DNA of 11,521 nt from Actinomycetes bacterium (GTDB lineage Bacteria; Actinomycetota; Acidimicrobiia; Acidimicrobiales; Palsa-688). Position 1 is the stretch's first letter, and every line of letters begins with the position of its first letter. Location: contig JAKAXG010000067.1 in assembly GCA_021827225.1 (NCBI GenBank), positions 1-11,521 of the forward strand, read 5' to 3'. Below, in pieces: positions 6,480 to 11,521 of this stretch. The notes below the pieces were generated by a model. That model was not told where the DNA came from. It saw only the letters and a program-made list of their open reading frames with translations, and did no database searches. Both the position numbers and the translations under genes were made by a program.

Positions 6480-8617
6480 TCGCCGGCAACGGGGCGGCGC
6501 CGGCGGCCGGGCGGTCGCAGCCTCTCAGCCTGGGCCCCAGACGGACCGCCAACCGGCTCCTCGCCGGCCTGCGCAACGCCGGATACCTGCGCAAGTGGCT
6601 GGTGCTGGGCACCCTCATCGGCATCGTCGCCGGTGTCGGCGCCGTGGTGTTCTACGAGGGGTTGACGGCGGCCACCAAGTACCTGCTCGGCACCATCGGC
6701 GGCTTCACTCCGGCCGGCACGGCCGGAGAGGGCGGCGCCCACGCCGCCAGCGCCTTCGCCCGACCGTGGGCCATCCCCCTGGTGGTCGGAGGCGGCGGTC
6801 TGGTGGCCGGCCTGCTCGTCTTCGCCCTGGCCCCCGAGGCCGAGGGGCACGGCACCGACGCCGCCATCAAGGCGGTGCACACCAACCCCAAGGGCATCCG
6901 CCCCAGGTCCATCGTGGTCAAGCTGGTGGCGTCCATGCTCACCATCGGGTCCGGCGGGTCGGGCGGCCGGGAGGGACCCACCGCCCAGATCTCCGCCGGG
7001 TTCGGCTCGGTGCTGGCCCGGGTCATGAACCTCACGCCCGCCGACTCGCGCATCTGCGTCGCCACCGGTATCGCCTCGGGCATCGGTGCCATCTTCCGGG
7101 CCCCGCTGGGAGGGGCGCTGCTCGGGGTGGAGCTGCTCTACCGGGAGGACGTGGAGATCGACGCCCTCATCCCGTCGGTCGTGGCCACAGCGGTGGCTTA
7201 CGGCGTGTTCGCGTCGATCACCGGCGGCTTCCAGCCCATCTTCGGCGTGCACGTGGCCGTCGGGATCTACCACGTCTGGCAGTTCGTGCTCTTCGCCGCC
7301 CTGGGCCTGGTGTGCGGGCTTTGGGGTCGCGCCTACGCCGCCACCTTCTACCGGCTCACCGCCTGGTTCAAGACCTGGCGGCTGCCCCGGGGCGTGCGCC
7401 CGGGCATCGCCGGCCTGGTGGTCGGAGCCATCGGTCTGGGCATCCCCGGCGTTCTCGGCACCGGCTACGGGGAGCTCCAGATCCAGCTGAGCACCCACAG
7501 CCTGCTGACCCTCCCGCTGTGGATCGCCCTGGTCCTGCCGGCGGCCAAGATCCTGGCCACCAGCCTCAGCATCGGTTCGGGCGGGTCCGGGGGCATCTTC
7601 GGACCCGGTCTGGTCATAGGCGGGAGCGCCGGCGCCGCCCTCTGGAAGCTCTTCCACCTGGTCGGCGTCGCCCCCCACGACCCGACGGCGTTCGTGATCA
7701 TCGGCATGATGGCCGGCTTCGGGGCCATAGCGCATGCCCCGCTGGCCGTCACCATCATGGTGGCGGAGATGACCGGGAACCTGGCCCTGCTCGCCCCGGC
7801 CATGGTGGCGGTGGCGGTGGCCACCGCGGTGGTCGGCGACAAGACCATCTACGAGTCGCAGCTCCGGCGCCGGAGCGACTCGGTGGCCCACCGGCTGTCG
7901 TCGGGCCTGCCGGCCTCCGAGTCGGTGTCGGTCAGGGAGGTGATGGCCCGTCCCCGCCTGGTCCTGATCAGCGCCACGCCCGCCCCCGAGGCACTGGAGC
8001 AGCTGCGGGACGCCCGGCTGCCCGGCGCTCCGGTCACCACCGCCGACGGGGCGTTCGTGGGCTCGGTCCAGACGCCGATCCTCGCCGAGCTGGTACGCAA
8101 GGGCCAGACCGGGCCGGTCGGGCGGGTGGCCGACGTGGAGGCCATGACCGTGCCGGCGGACGTCGGTCTCGACGCCGCCGTGCAGGGCCTGCCCTCGTCC
8201 AAGGGCGGATGGATCCCCGTGCTGGACGACACCATGGCGGTGGTCGGCGTCATCTCGAATCGGGAGCTGGTGCGGGGCTGGCAGCTGGCCCTCAGCCAGT
8301 CCGCCCAGCGGCTGGCCGGGGCGGTCACCTCGACCAGCATGGTCGACACCGTGGTCGCCGACGGCGCCCCGGCCGCCGGCCTGGCCATCCGCGACCTGGC
8401 CCTGCCGATGGGCACGGTCATCGTCTCCCTGACCCGGGGGGACGCCCTGATCGCCCCGAACGGCGACCTGGTGATCGAGAAGGGCGACTCGGTGACCCTC
8501 GTGACCCGGGCGGCCGACCTGGACCACGTCCGGGGCCTGTTCGACCGGCCCCCCGCCGACGCCGGCGAGCCGGGGGCCACCCCGCTGTCGGACGAGCGGT
8601 CCTCCGCCGGCACCTGA
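6467..8617 (+). CDS. ClC-type chloride channel/transporter with CBS pair and RCK_C domain
   Basis: This 716-residue integral membrane protein moves chloride, or a similar anion, across the membrane. The ClC core spans about 40-465 and shows GREGP (167-171) with the gating glutamate Glu169, and GIFGP (376-380), each preceded by the same GSGGSGG string (161-167, 370-376). Tyr462 (IYES) matches the pore tyrosine. Two CBS motifs follow (about 488-545 and 550-605), then an RCK_C/TrkA-C domain (about 638-691), pointing to nucleotide or ligand control. Two pore positions differ from E. coli ClC: the GSGIP site reads GHGTD (127-131), and the internal proton-glutamate position appears to be Leu223. 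The start is uncertain: ATG 6467 is given, but GTG 6476 overlaps the MarR stop as GTGA with GGATGGGG upstream and would give 713 residues. The end is Ser/Ala-rich. Confidence 0.9.
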   Translation: MGPVIAGNGAAPAAGRSQPLSLGPRRTANRLLAGLRNAGYLRKWLVLGTLIGIVAGVGAVVFYEGLTAATKYLLGTIGGFTPAGTAGEGGAHAASAFARPWAIPLVVGGGGLVAGLLVFALAPEAEGHGTDAAIKAVHTNPKGIRPRSIVVKLVASMLTIGSGGSGGREGPTAQISAGFGSVLARVMNLTPADSRICVATGIASGIGAIFRAPLGGALLGVELLYREDVEIDALIPSVVATAVAYGVFASITGGFQPIFGVHVAVGIYHVWQFVLFAALGLVCGLWGRAYAATFYRLTAWFKTWRLPRGVRPGIAGLVVGAIGLGIPGVLGTGYGELQIQLSTHSLLTLPLWIALVLPAAKILATSLSIGSGGSGGIFGPGLVIGGSAGAALWKLFHLVGVAPHDPTAFVIIGMMAGFGAIAHAPLAVTIMVAEMTGNLALLAPAMVAVAVATAVVGDKTIYESQLRRRSDSVAHRLSSGLPASESVSVREVMARPRLVLISATPAPEALEQLRDARLPGAPVTTADGAFVGSVQTPILAELVRKGQTGPVGRVADVEAMTVPADVGLDAAVQGLPSSKGGWIPVLDDTMAVVGVISNRELVRGWQLALSQSAQRLAGAVTSTSMVDTVVADGAPAAGLAIRDLALPMGTVIVSLTRGDALIAPNGDLVIEKGDSVTLVTRAADLDHVRGLFDRPPADAGEPGATPLSDERSSAGT

Positions 8618-8656
8618 CCGCCGCCGGTGGCCGGGCGCCGGCCCCCTCCTGCCTGA

Positions 8657-8744
8657 CTTTGGTGACGGAAATCCACTCTGGTGACGGAAATCGACGCGTC
8701 CGAGCGTCGCTCCTGTCACCAGAGCCGATCTGCTGTCACCAAAG
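8657..8744. repeat. Three-tier nested palindrome with paired direct repeats
   Basis: Three inverted pairs share one centre near 8700: CTTTGGTGAC (8657-8666) with GTCACCAAAG (8735-8744), CTCTGGTGAC (8676-8685) with GTCACCAGAG (8715-8724), and CGACGC (8692-8697) with GCGTCG (8704-8709). The left half is also a direct repeat, TGGTGACGGAAATC at 8660-8673 and 8679-8692, with a 19-bp period. On the right TGTCACCA recurs with a 20-bp period. The whole can fold into one long hairpin or present four similar TGGTGAC sites. It could be a REP-like genomic repeat, a protein-binding array or a processing/termination structure. Confidence 0.8.
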
Positions 8745-8858
8745 AGCCGGCAGGAACGCGCCGTAGGCCCGATCGAGCCGGCCGTCCGTCGTCCCAAGGA
8801 ACCGTGGCGGCTCGGGAGCTCCGGGCACCTCGGCCGCCGGTCTGCGCTCGCCGTGGAT

Positions 8859-8904
8859 CGAGAGGTGCATATCTACGGCTGTAGGGGTAGCGATGCACCT
8901 CTCG
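8859..8904. repeat. 12-bp perfect inverted repeat with inner stem
   Basis: CGAGAGGTGCAT (8859-8870) is exactly inverted as ATGCACCTCTCG (8893-8904) around a 22-base centre. The centre holds a smaller pair, CTAC (8873-8876) and GTAG (8881-8884), with the tetraloop GGCT, so a branched or bulged hairpin can form. No T-run follows on either strand. A dispersed palindromic repeat is the most likely reading. Confidence 0.75.
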
Positions 8905-8932
8905 GCCTTCGACGAAGCCCCGCTCCGCCTAG

Positions 8933-8958
8933 CCCCCGAGATCGTCCCCCGAGATCGT
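8933..8958. repeat. 13-bp tandem duplication
   Basis: CCCCCGAGATCGT occurs twice head to tail (8933-8945, 8946-8958), followed by a further CCCCCG and a C-rich run. This looks like a small slippage-type duplication. It lies 28 bp beyond the 3' end of the - strand gene at 8987. Confidence 0.7.
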
Positions 8959-8986
8959 CCCCCGGCCCCCGTCCCCCCTTCGACGC

Positions 8987-9235
8987 TCAGCGGTGCCCGA
9001 AGTGGAGGCCGTGGCCCGAGTGCACCAGGCGTCCCACCCGGGACGAGGCCGACGGCGGGCAGGCGGCGGCGTGCAACTGTCCCTCGTGCACCAGGCCGTG
9101 ATGGCCGCAGTGGGGACAACGCTCGTACCGGGACCGGGTCACGATCCCGACCCCTCCGATCGTCGACGCGTACGCCATGAACAGCATCAGGCTCGCCACC
9201 AGGACGGCGCCTATGACCCACAGGAAGATGATCAC
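8987..9235 (-). CDS. Small single-helix membrane protein with a His/Cys-rich tail
   Basis: This 82-residue protein has one clear membrane helix (residues 2-24), then a soluble part with CPHC (40-43), a third cysteine (Cys59) and nine histidines between 42 and 81, ending VHSGHGLHFGHR. The CPHCGHHG start resembles half of a zinc ribbon, but the second C-x2-C pair is missing, so His would have to complete a metal site. The gene is supported by a very strong ribosome site on the - strand (GGAGGAAC, just before the GTG at 9235-9233) and by a plausible promoter upstream. It diverges from the TetR gene across a region with two candidate operators and so is a likely TetR target. I do not recognise the family. 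Metal binding is inferred from composition. Confidence 0.7.
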   Translation of the reverse strand: MIIFLWVIGAVLVASLMLFMAYASTIGGVGIVTRSRYERCPHCGHHGLVHEGQLHAAACPPSASSRVGRLVHSGHGLHFGHR

Positions 9236-9288
9236 CTGTTCCTCCTCTCCTCAGAGTCCTCGGGAAGGGGTGCCCCCCTGGGACCCCG

Positions 9289-9300
9289 CGTACTTGTACA
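9289..9300. promoter_or_regulatory. Candidate TetR operator, copy 1 (CGTAC-TT-GTACA)
   Basis: CGTACTTGTACA has the half-site GTAC on both sides of two bases and matches the second copy at 9322-9333 in layout. It falls on the expected transcript start of the - strand gene at 8987-9235. Binding here would block that gene. Confidence 0.55.
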
Positions 9301-9306
9301 CAAGCT

Positions 9307-9336
9307 AGGGTACCCATATTTCGTACGAGTACGCAA
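9307..9336 (-). promoter_or_regulatory. Candidate promoter for the small membrane protein
   Basis: On the - strand TTGCGT (9336-9331) and TACCCT (9312-9307) are 18 bases apart, fitting a -35 element and a TANNNT -10 element. The transcript would begin near 9300 and carry a 5' leader of about 65 bases with a strong ribosome site. The second operator copy lies between the two elements. Confidence 0.4.
9322..9333. promoter_or_regulatory. Candidate TetR operator, copy 2 (CGTAC-GA-GTACG)
   Basis: CGTACGAGTACG is inverted about its two central bases. Its centre is exactly 33 bp from copy 1, about three helical turns, so both face the same side of the DNA. It overlaps the -35 region of the TetR gene and the spacer of the opposite promoter. 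A perfect GGGTACCC palindrome (9308-9315) sits midway between the two copies. Confidence 0.6.
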
Positions 9337-9341
9337 AGGGT

Positions 9342-9347
9342 TATCCT
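9342..9347 (+). promoter_or_regulatory. -10 element of a leaderless promoter for the TetR gene
   Basis: TATCCT fits TANNNT and ends seven bases before the ATG at 9354, so transcription should begin on the A of the start codon. No Shine-Dalgarno sequence is present. A weak -35 (TTTCGT, 9319-9324) is 17 bases upstream and overlaps the operator. Confidence 0.55.
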
Positions 9348-9353
9348 GGGCCC

Positions 9354-10124
9354 ATGGCAGCCGACGACAAGTCCCGCGCCGGGCGGGCGGCCGTCCCCAA
9401 GAAGCCGAAGACCGCGGCCCTCGTCCGCTCGGCTGGCACCGATCCCTCGTCCGCCAGCGGCCGGACCGGCCGCACCCCGTGGGGGTCGATCAGCCGGGAC
9501 CAGATCATCGCCACCGCGGTGAGGGCTCTCAAGGAGGTGGGCTTCGAGCAGATGACGATCCGGGGCCTGGCCTCCGAGATGGGGGTCGCCCCCATGTCCC
9601 TCTACCGTCACGTCCGGGACAAGGACGACATCATCGACGAGGTGGTGGAGCGCCTGCTTGCCCGCGTATGGCGGCCCAAGGTGGATCGGTCGGACTGGAA
9701 GGCCTACATCGCCGAGGCGGCGGACAAGCTACGGCACTTCCTGGTGACCCAGCCGGCGGCCCTGCACGTCTATCTGAGCCATCCGGTGATGTCGCCGGCC
9801 GCGCTGGCCCGTATGGAGTCCATGCTCGAGGTGCTGCGCAACGCTCTCGGGGACGAGGACGCCGCCCGGCGGGCCTACGCCGCCCTGCAGACCTACACCA
9901 TCGGCTTCGCCGCCCTCGAGGCGTCCCGGGCCGGGTGGGTTCCCTCCGACGACGGGGACGAGGTGGCGCAGCAGCTGGCCGCTTACACCACCCCCCGACA
10001 GTTCGCCCAGGGCCTGCAGTACCTCCTCACCGGTGCCGAACACGAGTCCAGGAACCCGTCCCGGTCGGCGACGGGCGGCTCGGGCGGCTGGGGCGGCATC
10101 CTGCCGCCCAGAGGACCCGACTGA
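9354..10124 (+). CDS. TetR-family transcriptional regulator
   Basis: This 256-residue protein has a TetR DNA-binding domain at about 47-94, with ISRDQIIATAVRALKEVGFE and the helix-turn-helix TIRGLASEMGVAPMSLYRHV (68-87) followed by RDKDDIID. The rest to about residue 228 is the helical ligand-binding and dimer part typical of TetR/AcrR repressors. It is longer than the usual 190-220 residues because of a basic, disordered N-terminal extension of about 45 residues and a Gly/Ser/Pro-rich tail after 230. The ATG at 9354 is supported by the leaderless promoter spacing. Two GTAC-type palindromes upstream are likely its own operators and would also govern the divergent small membrane protein. The convergent SDR gene downstream is a possible further target. 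The ligand cannot be inferred. Confidence 0.9.
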   Translation: MAADDKSRAGRAAVPKKPKTAALVRSAGTDPSSASGRTGRTPWGSISRDQIIATAVRALKEVGFEQMTIRGLASEMGVAPMSLYRHVRDKDDIIDEVVERLLARVWRPKVDRSDWKAYIAEAADKLRHFLVTQPAALHVYLSHPVMSPAALARMESMLEVLRNALGDEDAARRAYAALQTYTIGFAALEASRAGWVPSDDGDEVAQQLAAYTTPRQFAQGLQYLLTGAEHESRNPSRSATGGSGGWGGILPPRGPD

Positions 10125-10150
10125 CGCATCCGGGCGGCGGCACCGCCACA

Positions 10151-10178
10151 CGCACCGGCCGGCACGCACCGGCCGGCA
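10151..10178. repeat. 14-bp tandem duplication between convergent genes
   Basis: CGCACCGGCCGGCA is repeated exactly head to tail (10151-10164, 10165-10178) in the 69-bp gap between the TetR and SDR stop codons. Each copy contains the palindrome CCGGCCGG, so GC-rich hairpins can form on either strand. No T-run follows. It may slow both converging polymerases, but it is not a standard terminator. Confidence 0.65.
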
Positions 10179-10193
10179 CCCGCACCCGCCGGC

Positions 10194-11225
10194 CTACACC
10201 CCGGCGCTGCGCCGCACGTCCAGGATCGACTGGTAGGTGTCCCGCTTCTCCTTCGCCGTCCGGCCCACGGCGGTGACGAAGGTGCGGGCGGTGTTCGGCA
10301 GGCTCTTCAGGAACGAGGGATCGAAGAAGCCACCCGCCTTCTGGTCGAAGATGCCGTGGGCCCCGCTGTCCTCGTCGGTGTCGACCGGGTAGAACAGGTT
10401 GACGGGCCGGTCCTGCGAGATGTGCTGGTCGGTCAGCTGGGTGTCCCAGGCGCCGATGGCCGCGTACTGGTTCCCGAGCCCGGGGAACAGCCGGCCGGCC
10501 ATCACCAGGATCTTGTTCCAGGACCCGATCACCTTGTCCCTCCGGCCGTCGAGGGCGGCGGCCAGGATGAACTTGGCGCACACCTCCGGCTGGTAGATGG
10601 GCGGCACCGGCTGGGGGTGGCGGTCGAGGGTGGTCTCGCACCAGTTGAACTGCGGGGTGTTGACGGCTGGCAGGTGGACCATGGACATCCGCACGTGGCT
10701 GCCCTCGTGGAGAAGCTCGGCCCGGGTGGACTCGAAGAAGCCCCGGCAGGCGAACTTCGATGCGCAGTAGGCGCTCTGCAGCGGGATCCCGATGAACGCC
10801 AGGGCGGAGCCCACGTTCACGATGGCACCCCGGTCGCGTGGCCGCATGCGGGCCAGGGCGGCGGTGGTGCCCCACACCTGACCCAGGAAGGTGACCTCCA
10901 CCGCCCGCTTGAACTCCGCCGGCTTGACCTCCCAGGCCGGGGCGAAAACCGTGGTCATGGCGTCGTTGACCCACACGTCGATGGCGCCGAGTTCCCGCTC
11001 GACCTGATCGGCCGCCGCGTCCACTTGGTCGAAGTCGGCCACATCGGTGGGAATGCCCAGCGCCCGGCCTCCGGCGGCCTCCACTTCGGCCGCCGCCGCG
11101 GTGAGCCCGGCCCCGCCGCGGGCGAGGAGGGCCACGTCGAAGCCGTGCTGGGCGAATGCCCGGGCGGTGGCCCGGCCGACGCCGGCGGACGCCCCTGTTA
11201 TGACGGCAACCCTACGTTCGCTCAC
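10194..11225 (-). CDS. Short-chain dehydrogenase/reductase (SDR), long form
   Basis: This 343-residue NAD(P)-dependent oxidoreductase has the classical SDR core (residues 5-250): the cofactor motif TGASAGVG (10-17), Asp61 in the adenine-binding turn, and the catalytic Ser140 (NVGSA), Tyr153 and Lys157 (YCASK). Arg36 right after the second strand suggests NADPH rather than NADH. The usual NNAG motif reads NDAM (87-90), so the structural and catalytic Asn87 is kept but its neighbours differ. About 90 residues beyond the core (KAGGFFDPSF, Arg/Lys-rich end) make it longer than the common 250-residue forms. The GTG start at 11225-11223 has AAGGAG six bases upstream. Its substrate is unknown. It converges on the TetR gene, and no GTAC-type operator is visible at its own start. 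Confidence 0.9.
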   Translation of the reverse strand: MSERRVAVITGASAGVGRATARAFAQHGFDVALLARGGAGLTAAAAEVEAAGGRALGIPTDVADFDQVDAAADQVERELGAIDVWVNDAMTTVFAPAWEVKPAEFKRAVEVTFLGQVWGTTAALARMRPRDRGAIVNVGSALAFIGIPLQSAYCASKFACRGFFESTRAELLHEGSHVRMSMVHLPAVNTPQFNWCETTLDRHPQPVPPIYQPEVCAKFILAAALDGRRDKVIGSWNKILVMAGRLFPGLGNQYAAIGAWDTQLTDQHISQDRPVNLFYPVDTDEDSGAHGIFDQKAGGFFDPSFLKSLPNTARTFVTAVGRTAKEKRDTYQSILDVRRSAGV

Positions 11226-11254
11226 GGTGTGCTCCTTCGGAAAGTGTCGGTTGC

Positions 11255-11275
11255 GATGGCTAATACCCAGCCATC
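11255..11275. repeat. 7-bp inverted repeat upstream of the SDR gene
   Basis: GATGGCT (11255-11261) and AGCCATC (11269-11275) flank a 7-base loop (AATACCC). It lies in the 73-bp gap between the antiporter stop and the SDR start, both on the - strand. It may be the end structure of the antiporter transcript or an operator for the SDR gene. No T-run follows in the - direction. Confidence 0.5.
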
Positions 11276-11298
11276 CGCCCTCGCACCCGTGCCGGGGG

Positions 11299-11521
11299 TC
11301 AACGTCTCTGCGGGCCGAAGGTCTCGCGCAGCTGATCGGCCGAGGCGTCGTCGGCCAGCACGGTCAGGCGGTCTCCCGCCCTCAGTGCCGTGTCTCCCCG
11401 GACGGCAAGGAGTTGGCCGTTGCGCACCAGGAGGGTCACCCACGCCTCCTCGGGTAGGCCCTCCAGTTTGGCCACCTCCACGCCGTCCGCCCGGGAGCCG
11501 CGGGCGACCACCAGCGTGTGC
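11299..11521 (-). CDS. C-terminal RCK_C (TrkA-C) domain of a probable cation/proton antiporter (partial)
   Basis: The 73 complete codons visible end at TGA (11301-11299) and read into the window edge. They contain VEVAKLEGLPEEAWVTLLVRNGQ in two adjoining segments, then the RGDTALRAGDRLTVLA strand-turn-strand pattern and a final helix (ASADQLRETFG). This is the RCK_C fold that ends NhaP2/CvrA-type K+/H+ antiporters, TrkA-like proteins and some ClC proteins. The phrases EGLPEEAWVTLLVRNG and RGDT are closest in feel to the antiporter group, but the membrane part is not in the window, so the parent family is inferred. The start lies beyond 11521. The stop is 73 bp before the SDR start on the same strand. 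Confidence 0.7.
   Translation of the reverse strand, partial: HTLVVARGSRADGVEVAKLEGLPEEAWVTLLVRNGQLLAVRGDTALRAGDRLTVLADDASADQLRETFGPQRR

Larger units (their letters stand above)
8618..8986. other. Non-coding stretch carrying three repeat structures
   Basis: About 370 bases lie between the ClC stop and the tail of the small His/Cys-rich protein gene, so these genes converge. I see no convincing gene. The stretch contains a nested palindrome (8657-8744), a 12-bp inverted repeat (8859-8904) and a 13-bp tandem duplication (8933-8958). None is followed by a T-run, so none is a classical Rho-independent terminator, although the structures could still slow or end transcription from either side. Confidence 0.7.

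Noticed and set aside
8657..8744. Reading the nested palindrome as a Rho-independent terminator for the ClC gene
   Set aside because: No T-run follows the stem on either strand, and the arms are interrupted and too far apart for a standard terminator hairpin.
8657..8744. CRISPR-like direct repeats
   Set aside because: Only two copies of a 14-bp unit with a 5-bp gap are present, with no spacers of proper length and no cas genes nearby.
6122..8797. 891-codon open frame opposite the MarR and ClC genes
   Set aside because: Long antisense frames are expected in very GC-rich genes. The product is low-complexity (Gly, His, Arg, Asp) with no domain, while the + strand has clear ClC and MarR motifs.
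8736..9611. 291-codon - strand frame across the 8.7-9.6 kb region
   Set aside because: It crosses the operators, the repeats and the start of the TetR gene in the wrong strand, has no ribosome site and its product shows no recognisable fold.
8993..10276. 427-codon + strand frame covering the TetR region
   Set aside because: It is in a different frame from the TetR helix-turn-helix and gives an Arg/Gly/Pro-rich shadow product.

Overview
The window is a very GC-rich, densely coding stretch of a bacterial chromosome. Almost all third codon positions are G or C, gene starts overlap, and GTG/TTG starts are common. The respiratory genes are of the actinobacterial type: a di-haem QcrC anchored at both ends, a three-helix QcrA with a twin-arginine third helix, and a long QcrB. 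The source is therefore most likely a member of the Actinomycetota. QcrC carries a long Thr/Pro linker, which suggests a lineage outside the well-known Mycobacterium/Streptomyces groups, but genus and species cannot be read from the sequence.

Positions 1-4920 (+ strand) hold one uninterrupted overlapping gene chain. It runs: the tail of a membrane protein, qcrC, qcrA, qcrB (the menaquinol:cytochrome c reductase, complex III), a small cysteine-containing lipoprotein, a two-helix membrane protein and a hemerythrin-like di-iron protein. Every junction overlaps by 4, 8 or 11 bp, so the three accessory genes look translationally coupled to complex III. Convergent to this chain, overlapping its end by 14 bp, is ctaG (4907-5845, - strand), an assembly factor for cytochrome oxidase. 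The first half of the window is thus largely about building an electron-transport chain.

Positions 5846-8617: a divergent 88-bp gap separates ctaG from a MarR-family regulator, which overlaps the next gene, a ClC-type chloride channel or transporter with two CBS domains and an RCK_C domain. The MarR gene appears to be read from a leaderless transcript.

Positions 8618-8986 have no convincing gene. They hold three repeat structures: a three-tier nested palindrome centred near 8700, a 12-bp inverted repeat at 8859-8904 and a 13-bp tandem duplication.

Positions 8987-10124: a small His/Cys-rich membrane protein (- strand) and a TetR-family regulator (+ strand) diverge from a control region carrying two copies of a CGTAC-NN-GTAC palindrome exactly 33 bp apart. 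These are good candidate operators for both genes. The TetR gene also looks leaderless.

Positions 10125-11521: an SDR-family oxidoreductase with a long C-terminal extension (- strand), and the C-terminal RCK_C domain of what is probably a cation/proton antiporter (- strand, cut by the window edge). No rRNA, tRNA, CRISPR array, transposase or phage gene was seen.
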